A stretch of DNA of 64,000 nucleotides from Nitrosomonadales bacterium (GTDB taxonomy: Bacteria; Pseudomonadota; Gammaproteobacteria; Burkholderiales; Gallionellaceae), in NCBI GenBank assembly GCA_016716325.1, contig JADJWO010000001.1, forward strand, positions 2,170,001 to 2,234,000. Direction: 5' to 3'. The translations under genes and the position numbers were made by a program. This document shows, piece after piece, positions 17,102 to 25,145 of the stretch. Under the pieces are notes generated by a model. It was not told the origin of the DNA and did no database searches. It worked only from the letters and a program-made list of their open reading frames with translations. Numbering within the stretch: position 1 is the first letter of the stretch; each line of letters starts with the position of its first letter.

Positions 17102-17527
17102 ATGATTTCTGGTAGATATTTCAGCGGCATGCTGATCGCAACGATGTTTGTCTGCATCGGGCAGGCGGCTGCGGCCACGGTCACTTCGACGCTGCGCGTC
17201 ACGGCCATCACCGTGCATGCTGATGAACAGGCGCGGGCGGTGCAGTTAGGGGAGGATGAGGATGAAAGTGATTTCGACCCCAACAAACTGCCGCCGACAG
17301 CGAGCGGCCCGGGCTCATTGGATGATACGTCACGCAAGGTTTCGCGAAGGTTCGAGCGGCGCATTCAGTTGACGCCCGGCTATCTGTTCAACATTGTGCT
17401 GGAAGGTCGCTCGGCAAAGCATTGGGAGTATGTGCGTGAGTTGGGGAGTGTGATCGTAGTGCGCCGCCGCGCCGGTGCGTCATTGTTCGATCTGTCTGAG
17501 CGCTTGACCATCGGCATCAGCTATTGA
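17102..17527 (+). CDS. Small secreted protein of unknown family
   Basis: 141 aa with a signal peptide (MISGRYFSGMLIATMFVCIG, cleavage after AAA). The mature part contains an acidic segment (GEDEDESDFDP), then a basic stretch (KVSRRFERRIQLTPGY) and ends SERLTIGISY, which resembles the terminal strand of SCPU proteins. It may be a strongly diverged subunit of the same surface structure. GGAG sits nine bases upstream of the ATG. It ends 113 bases before the response regulator. Confidence 0.6.
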   Translation: MISGRYFSGMLIATMFVCIGQAAAATVTSTLRVTAITVHADEQARAVQLGEDEDESDFDPNKLPPTASGPGSLDDTSRKVSRRFERRIQLTPGYLFNIVLEGRSAKHWEYVRELGSVIVVRRRAGASLFDLSERLTIGISY

Positions 17528-17640
17528 GGTGGTGTGTGCCGGACTGTGATCGAGCCGGGATTTTTCCTTGACGCGACAGGGGGTGTTGGAGGAGATTCGG
17601 GGTGTCGGGCCAGTCGGCAAGGTCAGAGCAGGGTGAGTGG

Positions 17641-18312
17641 ATGAGTGCCAGTGAATTGAATACGCAGCGCAGTGTGTTGATCGTGGAGGACGATGATGCT
17701 GTCCGCGAGCATTTTGCGCGCTCCATCGTGCAGCATCCGGGCTTGACATTGCACGGGGCGGCGGCGACGTTTGCGGAGGCCGAGCGCTTGATGCAGAAAT
17801 GCCCGGATGTGTTGCTGGTCGATCTGGGGCTGCCGGACGGCAACGGGGCGGAGTTGATCCGTCTGTTGAAGGCGCGCGAGCCGGGTAGCGAGGCCATCGT
17901 GATCACGGTGTTCTCGGATGAGTTCCGGGTGGTGGAGGCGATCAGGGCGGGGGCGGTGGGGTATCTGCTTAAGGATTCGATGCCGGACGATATCGGGGTG
18001 ATGACGATGGAGATGCTGGGCGGTATCTCGCCGATCTCGCCTGCGGTGGCACGTTTCATCATCAATGCGCTGCGCCCAGCAGCGTCCCCAGCGCAGCCGT
18101 TGAGAGTGCCTTTGTCGCCCAAGGAGCTGGATGTGCTGCAACTGGTGGCACGTGGCTATTCGCGCGACGAGATCGCCGGGATGATGGGCAACAGTGTGCA
18201 CACCGTGGTTTCGCATATCCGCAATATCTACAAGAAACTGGAAGTGAACAGCCGCAACGAGGCGGTGTTCGAAGCCTGCCAGTTGGGCTTGATCAATCTG
18301 AATGGCCAATAA
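17641..18312 (+). CDS. NarL/FixJ-type response regulator
   Basis: 223 aa: receiver domain (phospho-acceptor D61 in LLVDLGLPDGNG; conserved VIVEDD-like start and K in YLLKDS) followed by a LuxR-type HTH (LSPKELDVLQLVARGYSRDE...HTVVSHIRNIYKKL). An upstream GTG at 17602 would add 13 residues but the ATG at 17641 gives the standard receiver N-terminus. Its last 11 bases overlap the start of the sensor kinase, so both are one operon. Likely controls the surrounding surface-protein locus. Confidence 0.92.
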   Translation: MSASELNTQRSVLIVEDDDAVREHFARSIVQHPGLTLHGAAATFAEAERLMQKCPDVLLVDLGLPDGNGAELIRLLKAREPGSEAIVITVFSDEFRVVEAIRAGAVGYLLKDSMPDDIGVMTMEMLGGISPISPAVARFIINALRPAASPAQPLRVPLSPKELDVLQLVARGYSRDEIAGMMGNSVHTVVSHIRNIYKKLEVNSRNEAVFEACQLGLINLNGQ

Positions 18313-20170
18313 GCTGCGCGCGGCGTTATTTTTTATCCTGCTGGTGGCTGCATTTTCCGCGCAGGCAGAGGCGGTCGCGCCGGATGCGCGGTATCAGCTC
18401 ATCACCCGTGCAGAGTCGGTGCGCAGTACGCCGGATGTGGTTCGCCCGCCGCATTCGGGTGACTGGGAGCCGTTGGAGATGCCGGATAGCTGGAACAAGC
18501 GTTATCCCGGCTATGGCGGTCATGCCTGGTATCGCATGCCGTTGTACGATGTCGCACTGGGTACCGGCAAGCTTGGCGTGCTATTGCCCCGGCTGGATAT
18601 GAATGCCGAAGTCTGGGTGAACGACCGGCTGATCGGCGACGGCGGCAGCATGGACGATCCGGTTGCGCGCAACTGGCACCGCCCTTTGTATTTCGTGTTC
18701 ACGGAAAGAGCCTTGAAGCCGTCGGACAACTGGCTGTACATCCGGGTGTATGCCTATCCGAATGATGGCGGCGGGATCGGGAGTGTCTATTTCGGTCGCG
18801 ACGAGGCGGTGCGGCCGCTCTATGAACAGGCCTATTTCGTGGATACCACGCTCAGTGTGGCGGCGCTGGCCATGACGCTGATCGTCACGCTGGTGTTGCT
18901 GACCTTGTGGTTGTTGCGAAAAGGCGAGTCGCTGTATGGATGGATGTGTGCATCGGGGGTGTTCTGGAGCATCGTTATCGCCAACCAGTTGCTGCTTTAT
19001 CCGCCGCTGTGGATGAGCCGCTATGTCTGGGAATGGCTGGTGCAGAGCTCCATCAGTTTTTATACGCTCGCCCTGTTGATGGTGGTGCACCGTTTCGTGG
19101 CGGTTCCCCGGCCGCGCATCGAAGCAGTCGCTGCGGTGTACTTCATCTCAACTTCTATCATCAATCTGGTGTTCGCGGGTGACATGATCGTCACCTGGTT
19201 CAATATTACGCACATCGGCGCTATCGCCGCAGGCTTCTACTTGATCGCGTTCTGTGCGCGCAGATTCTGGCTGGAACGGCAGGGGCGGGCGCTGGGCATG
19301 GCGATCGCCATCGCCTGTTGTCTGGTCATCGGGATACACGATTGGCTGGCGATCGTCACGGGCAGCCAACTGGGGACTTTGCTGGTGATGCAGTTCGGCC
19401 CGCCGTTGGTGCTGCTGCTGCTGGGACTGTGGATGACGCTGCAATTCTCGAAGGTGCTCGATAGCGAAGAACGCCGCCGTCAACTGATCGAACAACAGAT
19501 CGGTGAGGTCAGCCTGGAGCTGAGTGCCGAACATGCCAAGCGGATGGAACTGGAGCGCAAGAACATCATATTAGCCGAACGCCAGAATTTCTCGCGCGAG
19601 CTGCACGACGGGATGGGAGGCCATCTGATGGCGTTGAAGAGCATGCTCTCCAATGACGGGCGCAAGGATGAAGGAATATTGAAGGCACTGGATCAGGCCA
19701 TCGTCGATATGCGTCTGCTGGTGGATGCCATCGGTGAGGACAACAACGATGTGGGCATGATCATTGGCATGGTGCGCAGCCGTATCGAGCCGCAGGTCGC
19801 ACATACCCCGCTCAAGATCAAATGGAAGCTGGGAGAACTGCCGATGGAATGCCGCTTGAAGACGGGGTTTGGCCTGCACCTTGCACGCATCATGCAAGAG
19901 GCGATTACGAATGTCGTTCGGCATGCGGCTGCCAATACGCTGATTGTCTCCGCCTTTTGCCGGGATGAAGGGAAAAGGGCCTGCATTGAGATCCGAGACA
20001 ATGGCTGCGGTATGCCGGAGGCACCGCGCGCGGGGCGCGGTTTGAGCAACATTCGCACACGCGCAGCCGAACTCGGGGGGAATGTCGAAATCGAGAGTGC
20101 GCCAGGCAAAGGCACGGCGATTCTTGTGTGTATGCCGGTGGAATACGGTCAATTCGGCGTGTCTGTGTGA
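18302..20170 (+). CDS. 7TMR-DISM sensor histidine kinase (NarL partner)
   Basis: 622 aa inner-membrane kinase. A signal sequence leads into a periplasmic galactose-binding-like DISM domain (WEPLEMPDSWNKRYPGYGG, YRMPL), then seven hydrophobic segments (about 185-370), a coiled coil, a HisKA_3 dimerisation box with H435 in FSRELHDGMGGHLMALKS, and an HATPase domain (EAITNVVRHA, EIRDNGCGMP, GRGLSNIRTRA). All catalytic motifs look intact. The periplasmic domain of this class often senses carbohydrates. Overlaps the response regulator gene by 11 bases. Confidence 0.92.
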   Translation: MANKLRAALFFILLVAAFSAQAEAVAPDARYQLITRAESVRSTPDVVRPPHSGDWEPLEMPDSWNKRYPGYGGHAWYRMPLYDVALGTGKLGVLLPRLDMNAEVWVNDRLIGDGGSMDDPVARNWHRPLYFVFTERALKPSDNWLYIRVYAYPNDGGGIGSVYFGRDEAVRPLYEQAYFVDTTLSVAALAMTLIVTLVLLTLWLLRKGESLYGWMCASGVFWSIVIANQLLLYPPLWMSRYVWEWLVQSSISFYTLALLMVVHRFVAVPRPRIEAVAAVYFISTSIINLVFAGDMIVTWFNITHIGAIAAGFYLIAFCARRFWLERQGRALGMAIAIACCLVIGIHDWLAIVTGSQLGTLLVMQFGPPLVLLLLGLWMTLQFSKVLDSEERRRQLIEQQIGEVSLELSAEHAKRMELERKNIILAERQNFSRELHDGMGGHLMALKSMLSNDGRKDEGILKALDQAIVDMRLLVDAIGEDNNDVGMIIGMVRSRIEPQVAHTPLKIKWKLGELPMECRLKTGFGLHLARIMQEAITNVVRHAAANTLIVSAFCRDEGKRACIEIRDNGCGMPEAPRAGRGLSNIRTRAAELGGNVEIESAPGKGTAILVCMPVEYGQFGVSV

Positions 20171-20314
20171 GGTTATATGTTCAGGTAAGCGGCCAGATGT
20201 ATGTAGGTCTATGCATTTCGGTCTAGCGTATTCGTGTGATGCTCTAAAAAGTCCGTTCTCCCTATCATGAGTGTGGTTCAGATACATACATGATCGATAC
20301 AGGGAGCGTCAAAC

Positions 20315-21181
20315 ATGGGCTTGGAGGCTAATGCGCCGATCCATTCGGCTACGGAGAGTGGAAAGCGAATTTGCGTGCAGACCTTTGGTGGTCTGAGTAT
20401 GCAGATCGATGGACGTTGTAGCGAGGTGCATCAATGGCGTTCACGCAAACTCAGCCAGTTGTTCAGTTTTCTGGTGGCCTGCGGAGGTCGCAACGTGCCG
20501 ACCCGGCAGATCATCGACCTGCTGTGGCCGGATGCGGAAGGCGACAAGGCTGAACAGAATCTCGAATTCAATCTGCGTCAACTCAGGAAGCAACTGACGG
20601 ATCGTCTGGTCGCCAAGGTGAGCGGCGCACAGCTCATCCTCTGGCATCAAGGGAAGGTCTCCTTTAACGAGCAGTACTTCACGCTGGACATCTGGCAATG
20701 GGATCAGCTCTGCCAGACTGCTGAGACGCTGCATGAACAGGGTTTGCCCCAGCAAGCGTTCCACATCGAGAAACATGCCTGCCGACTCATGCAAGGATCG
20801 TTCATGGAAGGCGAAGAGGACTTGGCGATGCAGCGTGATATCTGGCAGCAGCGCGGCAGCAATTGGCTGGCCAGAACAGAAGCCCGCTGGCGTGAGAACG
20901 AGAAGATCGACCACGTATCGCGCAAATTCCTGAACGAGATCGCCTTGAGATTCGACCCGAATTCCGAACGGCTATGCATGCAAGCCATGCTCGCCTTGCT
21001 GGAGGAAGGGTATTCGGCGGATGCCTTACGCCTTTATTTCAGCTGGCTGCATCGGGTCAAAGCGCAATACGGAATTAAACCCGGACAGAAGCTCCTTGAG
21101 TTGGTCGCCAGTGTGCAATTGGAACGGGCGGCGAATGAAGATGGTGAATGTCGCGCCGTCGAGATGTGGTTGCGGCGCTGA
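20315..21181 (+). CDS. BTAD/SARP-type transcriptional activator
   Basis: 288 aa. Residues about 20-90 form an OmpR-like winged helix (VQTFGGLSMQIDG, WRSRKLSQLFSFLV, LLWPDAEGDKAEQNLEFNLRQ-type segment), and residues 110-270 a bacterial transcriptional activator (BTAD) helical repeat domain (FHIEKHACRLMQG, ERLCMQAMLALLEEGYSADALRLY). Such proteins activate nearby operons. GGAGCG lies ten bases upstream. It follows the two-component genes after 144 bases and is the last complete gene of the SCPU/beta-helix locus. Its last codons overlap a remnant of an unrelated gene, so the very C-terminus may be altered. Confidence 0.82.
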   Translation: MGLEANAPIHSATESGKRICVQTFGGLSMQIDGRCSEVHQWRSRKLSQLFSFLVACGGRNVPTRQIIDLLWPDAEGDKAEQNLEFNLRQLRKQLTDRLVAKVSGAQLILWHQGKVSFNEQYFTLDIWQWDQLCQTAETLHEQGLPQQAFHIEKHACRLMQGSFMEGEEDLAMQRDIWQQRGSNWLARTEARWRENEKIDHVSRKFLNEIALRFDPNSERLCMQAMLALLEEGYSADALRLYFSWLHRVKAQYGIKPGQKLLELVASVQLERAANEDGECRAVEMWLRR

Positions 21182-21346
21182 CGGATAGCCAGAATCCAAG
21201 GGACTATTGGTATCTCATCATGTGGCGCGAAAAAATCAGCGGCATGGAACTGTCGACAATCTGTCGACGGTTCAAACTCGAATCGCCGGACGGAAAATTG
21301 CGTGAAACGGTCTGCTCGCACACGGAAGGCTTGTTCCGCATCATCC
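21148..21346 (+). pseudogene. Fragment of a BRO-N/DinD-like (antirepressor) gene
   Basis: About 60 residues (DVVAALTDSQNPRDYWYLIM, STICRRFKLESPDGKLRETV, HTEGLFRIIQS) match the BRO-N-type domain found in DNA-damage-inducible DinD and phage antirepressors. The N-terminal part is missing, replaced by the end of the BTAD gene, and the frame is cut right after IIQS by the left inverted repeat of the SOS cassette. No continuation is found on the far side of the cassette. Confidence 0.6.
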
Positions 21347-21470
21347 AATCCAGCAAGAAAAAATGCATTTCCATTAAACCCTCTGGATTCCCGCTTGCGC
21401 GGGAATGACGCGGTTTTTTTCACTCGACTTCATTTCTGATCGTCTTGTTCTGATTTATGGAAGGCTCAAT
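21347..21470. repeat. 124-bp inverted repeat, left arm
   Basis: Reverse complement of 23546-23669 with only a few differences (for example GATCGTCTTGTTCTG against GATCATCTTGTCCTG). It begins AATCCAGCAAGAAAAAATG, contains one dRS3-like core (ATTCCCGCTTGCGCGGGAAT) and ends ATGGAAGGCTCAAT. The pair brackets the UmuD/UmuC-like genes. Confidence 0.9.
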
Positions 21471-21500
21471 AAGCCCCCCCCATGAGGATGGCCAATCATC

Positions 21501-21530
21501 TTGACAATGGAACGCCCGTTCCATTATTGT
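21501..21530 (+). promoter_or_regulatory. SOS-type promoter with 20-bp palindromic operator
   Basis: A consensus -35 (TTGACA, 21501-21506) and a -10-like TATTGT (21525-21530) are 18 bases apart, and the space between them is filled by the perfect palindrome AATGGAACGCCCGTTCCATT (21506-21525). Its core GGAAC-N4-GTTCC resembles the GAAC-N4-GTTC LexA boxes of Gram-positive bacteria rather than CTGT-N8-ACAG. The ATG begins eight bases after the -10, so the transcript should start at or next to it. Confidence 0.75.
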
Positions 21531-21537
21531 CGCACCC

Positions 21538-22116
21538 ATGGAAAACATCGACTCAACCTATCTGGCCAAGCTTCAGGACTATTACGCCGAAACTGGCGTG
21601 TTGCCGCCGTATTCGACCATCATGGGCATCGTCGGCATGAAGTCAAAATCGCCGGTGGCGGCACTGGTGGCACGGCTCAAGCTGCAGGGTTATCTGGAAT
21701 CCACCCCGGAAAAACGTCTCAAACCCGGCAAGCGGTTCTTTGAACGCCCGATCTTCGACAGCGTACGCGCCGGTTTTCCCAGCCCGGCAGGGGACGCGCA
21801 GCATGACACGCTGACCATCGACGAGTTTCTGGTCTCGCATCCGTCCAGCACCGTGCTGATCAACGTCAAAGGCGATTCCATGATCGACGCCGGTATCTTG
21901 CCGGGCGATACCGTCATCGTGGAAAAACGCATCATGGCGAACGTGGGGGACATGGTCGTCGCCATCATCGATAACGAATTCACCCTGAAGACGCTCGGCA
22001 AAGAGAAGAACGAATTTGTGCTGATCCCCGCCAATCCGGCTTACCCAGTCATCCGCCCCAAGGGTGACATGGAGATATTCGGCATCGTCGTCGGGCAGTT
22101 CCGCAAGTACAAATAA
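21538..22116 (+). CDS. LexA/UmuD-like self-cleaving repressor
   Basis: 192 aa S24-family protein. Residues 1-65 are a LexA-like winged helix (LPPYSTIMGIVGMKSKSPV), residues 75-192 the latent protease: cleavage site A78-G79 in RAGFPSPA, Ser114 in KGDSMIDAG and Lys151 in NEFTLKTL. The 36- and 37-residue spacings equal those of UmuD (C24-G25, S60, K97), and GFPSPA is the UmuD motif, so it is a UmuD core with its own DNA-binding head. It probably represses its own promoter palindrome until RecA-stimulated cleavage, after which the C-terminal part could serve the polymerase encoded 15 bases downstream. No Shine-Dalgarno precedes the ATG. Confidence 0.88.
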   Translation: MENIDSTYLAKLQDYYAETGVLPPYSTIMGIVGMKSKSPVAALVARLKLQGYLESTPEKRLKPGKRFFERPIFDSVRAGFPSPAGDAQHDTLTIDEFLVSHPSSTVLINVKGDSMIDAGILPGDTVIVEKRIMANVGDMVVAIIDNEFTLKTLGKEKNEFVLIPANPAYPVIRPKGDMEIFGIVVGQFRKYK

Positions 22117-22131
22117 CCCGGCGTACCCATC

Positions 22132-23373
22132 ATGCTTCCCGGCAACTGGCCCAATGCCATCGCGCATGTGGATGCGGACTGTTTCTTCGCCTCCTGCGAG
22201 CAGTTGCGCCGCCCCGACCTGAAAGGCCGGCCCGTCTGCGTGCTGTCCAGCCAGGATGCCTGTGTGGTGGCCAAGACCTATGACGCAAAGGCGGCGGGGA
22301 TCACCACCGGCATGCCGGTCTGGGACGCCCGGAAGCTGTTGCCCGAGGCAAACTACCTTTCCGCAGACTTTCGCTACTACGGGCAGATATCCGACAAGCT
22401 GTTCGCCATCCTGCGGCGCTATAGTCCGGTGGTCGAGGCATATTCCATCGATGAAGGATTCATGGACCTGAACGGGCTGCGCAGCCTGTACCGCAAACCG
22501 TATCAGGCCATTGCCGATGAGATTCGCAACACCATTCATCATGAGGTCGGCGTCACTGTCTCTGTCGGCATCTCCGTCACCCGCACGCTGGCCAAGATGG
22601 CCTCCGAATACAACAAGCCGGATGGCACCACCATCGTGGCAGGCCGGCGCATCCATGATTTCTTGCGACAGGTCGGCGTGCGCGACATTCCCGGTATCGG
22701 CGGCAACCGCCAGGCGCTGCTCAACAAGTTCGATATTCACACCGCAGCGGATTTTGTGGATATGCCGGAGCGCGAAATAAAACGATTGCTGGGCAAAGCC
22801 GGCACCGACCTGTGGCACGAACTCAACGGTACGCCCGTCTACAAGATCGAGACCGAGGCCGGGATTCCGAAGAGTGTGGCCAGAACCGCATCGATGGGCG
22901 AAGTCACCCAAGACAAGACGACCATCCACGCGCATCTGCTCAACCACGCCATGCGACTATCCAGGGAGCTCATCACCAAACGCCTGACGGCCAGGCAACT
23001 GACCGTCTTCCTGACCCTGAAGTCGTTCGACAAACAGGCCGGCACATTCGAATTGCCTTATCCGAGTGCAGACTACTTTCTGCTGGCGAGAGAGGCGGGC
23101 GAGGCGCTGGATACGCTCTACGACCCTGATCGGTTCTACCGTGCCTGCGGCTTGATCGCCAGCGGTATCGGCATCCGCCAATCGGGGGACTTCGATCTGT
23201 TCCAGATGGCAGAACAGCAAGAGGAGGAAAAACACCTCAAGCTACTGGAGACAATGCACGCCATCAATCACAAGCATGGGGATAACGTGCTGTCCATCTG
23301 CGGCGCGATGCAAAAGCGCAGGGCGGGAGGAAAGATGGGACGGTTCGCATATCCGGTGCTGGAGTGCGGATGA
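22132..23373 (+). CDS. Y-family translesion DNA polymerase (UmuC/DinB-like)
   Basis: 413 aa. The palm carboxylates are intact: D14 in HVDADCFFASCE and D107-E108 in YSIDEGFMD. Further family features are AKTYDAKAAGITTGMP, the helix-hairpin-helix segment DIPGIGGNRQALLNKF and a little-finger domain with ARTASMGEVTQDK. It copies damaged DNA with low fidelity during SOS. The gene follows the UmuD-like repressor after 15 bases and should share its promoter. The pair is flanked by 124-bp inverted repeats. Confidence 0.93.
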   Translation: MLPGNWPNAIAHVDADCFFASCEQLRRPDLKGRPVCVLSSQDACVVAKTYDAKAAGITTGMPVWDARKLLPEANYLSADFRYYGQISDKLFAILRRYSPVVEAYSIDEGFMDLNGLRSLYRKPYQAIADEIRNTIHHEVGVTVSVGISVTRTLAKMASEYNKPDGTTIVAGRRIHDFLRQVGVRDIPGIGGNRQALLNKFDIHTAADFVDMPEREIKRLLGKAGTDLWHELNGTPVYKIETEAGIPKSVARTASMGEVTQDKTTIHAHLLNHAMRLSRELITKRLTARQLTVFLTLKSFDKQAGTFELPYPSADYFLLAREAGEALDTLYDPDRFYRACGLIASGIGIRQSGDFDLFQMAEQQEEEKHLKLLETMHAINHKHGDNVLSICGAMQKRRAGGKMGRFAYPVLECG

Positions 23374-23545
23374 CAGGGGAGAGCCAAAGGGGGGCGGCAT
23401 GAATTTATCTTGAAAAGGATTTATGCCTGCACGCTATCCCGCCCCGAAATCAGGAAAAGTATCTATGCCCGGCCTATATGCCCGAGCGGCCGCATCTGGC
23501 CAAACCACGTCGTTATACCTCCACTAAACAGCAATGACTGCAACT

Positions 23546-23669
23546 ATTGAGCCTTCCATAAATCAGGACAAGATGATCAGAAATGAAGTCGAGTGAAAAA
23601 AACCGCGTCATTCCCGCGCAAGCGGGAATCCAGTGGGATTAATGAAAATGCATTTTTTCTTGCTGGATT
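23546..23669. repeat. 124-bp inverted repeat, right arm
   Basis: Mirror of 21347-21470. It starts ATTGAGCCTTCCATAAATC and ends CTTGCTGGATT; another dRS3-like core follows directly. The first 80 bases occur again at 31532-31611. The rest of the 392-bp gap between the polymerase and the next gene shows no coding signal. Confidence 0.9.
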
Positions 23670-23765
23670 CCCGCTTGCGCGGGAATGACGCCGCGAATGT
23701 CATTAATTATGGAAACATCAATAGCTTGGGACGCGACCGTAATATTCGCAAGAAATCGGTAATGC

Positions 23766-24098
23766 TCAGACGAGCACTTCCAAGCCGTGCTTTTCAACCA
23801 CACTCAATAACCGAAGCGCCATTCCGCTTGGGCGCTTCTGGCCAGTTTCCCACTTTTGGACTGTGGACTCGCTGGTATTCAAGTAGCGCGCAAATACGGG
23901 CTGGCTGACGTGAGCATGCTCACGAATGCGTTTGATGTCCTTGGCATTGAATTCCGGGACCGAATCCAGGCAGAGCGCGTCGTATTCACGCAACGTTGTT
24001 TTGGTGATTGCACCCGCACGGTGCAATCCTTGGGCTGCACTGTGGATGGCTGCGAATGCATCGCTCTTGGGTTTTGCTGTAGTAGTTTTAGTCGTCAT
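23766..24098 (-). CDS. NadS-like HTH regulator, antitoxin without toxin
   Basis: 110 aa. The C-terminal half is an Xre-type HTH of the NadS/HigA class (IKRIREHAHVSQPVFARYLN, TSESTVQKWETGQKRPSGMA, LRLLSVVEKHGLEVL). Such proteins are antitoxins of RelE-like toxins, but no toxin ORF lies upstream: cysB ends 44 bases away. The ATG at 24098 has GGAG nearby; an ATG overlapping the cysB stop would add 16 residues and couple the genes. Either an orphan antitoxin or a solo regulator. Confidence 0.75.
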   Translation of the reverse strand: MTTKTTTAKPKSDAFAAIHSAAQGLHRAGAITKTTLREYDALCLDSVPEFNAKDIKRIREHAHVSQPVFARYLNTSESTVQKWETGQKRPSGMALRLLSVVEKHGLEVLV

Positions 24099-24142
24099 GG
24101 CATATCTCCAGTAGTTCGTTGCAAACGCGTGTTGTGCTTTGG

Positions 24143-25069
24143 TCATTTCGTCAAATGCAGCGCTTTTGCGACCACTTCGCGCGTGAGGTGCGGTGCGAAC
24201 AGTTCGATGAAGTCGTAAGTGTATCCACGCAGGTACTGGTTCTGGCGGATGGCGATGCGCGTGGTGCTGGGCTCGATCAGGTGTCCCGCATCGATCATGC
24301 GCAGTTGCTTGTCGCGTTCCGGGATGAAGGCCATCTGCGCCACGATGCCGACTCCCAGCCCCAGTTCCACATAGGTCTTGATCACGTCGGCGTCGATGGC
24401 GGTCAGAGCGATGTTCGGTTCTATCCCTGCCTCGCTGAACGCCTGGTTGATCTTGTTGCGTCCGGCAAAGGCGAAGTCGTAGGTGATGATGGGGTATTGC
24501 GCCAGTTTCTTCAGGGTCAGGCGCTTCTCCTGCAGCAGGGGATGGCCGGTCGGCACGACCACGCAGTGGTGCCAATCGTAGCAGGGCAGGGTCACCAGTT
24601 CGTCGTATAGCGCGAGGCTTTCGGTGGCGATGCCGATGTCGGCCTCGCCGGATAGCACTTGTTCCGCAATCTGCGTCGGATTGCCCTGGTGCAGCCCCAG
24701 CTTCACACCGGGGTAGGCCTGCATGAAGGCTTTGACCACTTGCGGCAGGGCGTATCGCGCCTGGGTGTGGGTGGTGGCGATGATGAGCGCGCCGCTGTCC
24801 TGCTGTTTGAATTCCTTCCCCACCTGTCTCAGGTTCTCGGTCTCGCGCAGTACGCGCTGGGCGATCTCGACGACTGCCTTGCCCGGCTCGGTGATGGCGA
24901 CGATGCGCTTGCCGTTGCGCACGAAGACGTCGATGCCCAGTTCCTCTTCCAGCAACTTTATCTGTTTGCTCACGCCGGGTTGCGAGGTGTAGAGCGAATT
25001 GGCGGCATCGGAGATGTTCAGGTTGCAGCGCACGATCTCGTTCAGGTACTTCAGTTGCTGGAAGTTCAT
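24143..25069 (-). CDS. cysB: CysB-type LysR regulator
   Basis: 308 aa LysR-family regulator with the CysB/Cbl N-terminus MNFQQLKYLNEIVRCNLNIS, the HTH SLYTSQPGVSKQIKLLEEEL and a ligand-binding domain with TTHTQARYALP, a sulfate/acetylserine-site motif of CysB. Activates sulfur assimilation when sulfur is scarce, with acetylserine as usual inducer. Divergent from the sulfite exporter and next to sulfite reductase, cysH, cysD and cysN, its expected targets. Confidence 0.92.
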   Translation of the reverse strand: MNFQQLKYLNEIVRCNLNISDAANSLYTSQPGVSKQIKLLEEELGIDVFVRNGKRIVAITEPGKAVVEIAQRVLRETENLRQVGKEFKQQDSGALIIATTHTQARYALPQVVKAFMQAYPGVKLGLHQGNPTQIAEQVLSGEADIGIATESLALYDELVTLPCYDWHHCVVVPTGHPLLQEKRLTLKKLAQYPIITYDFAFAGRNKINQAFSEAGIEPNIALTAIDADVIKTYVELGLGVGIVAQMAFIPERDKQLRMIDAGHLIEPSTTRIAIRQNQYLRGYTYDFIELFAPHLTREVVAKALHLTK

Positions 25070-25145
25070 GGCGTTCCCGCTTATTCGGAATGGTTATTAA
25101 ACTCTAACATAAAAGTATTTAGGAATATAACGATGCGCACCTAGA

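Noticed and set aside
21643..22947. 434-codon minus-strand frame opposite the UmuD/UmuC-like genes
   Set aside because: Antisense shadow of two genes with intact catalytic motifs.
22132..23373. Polymerase as host dinB (Pol IV) in conserved context
   Set aside because: Its coupling to a UmuD-like repressor, the inverted arms and the broken neighbouring gene fit an accessory cassette better than a core dinB.
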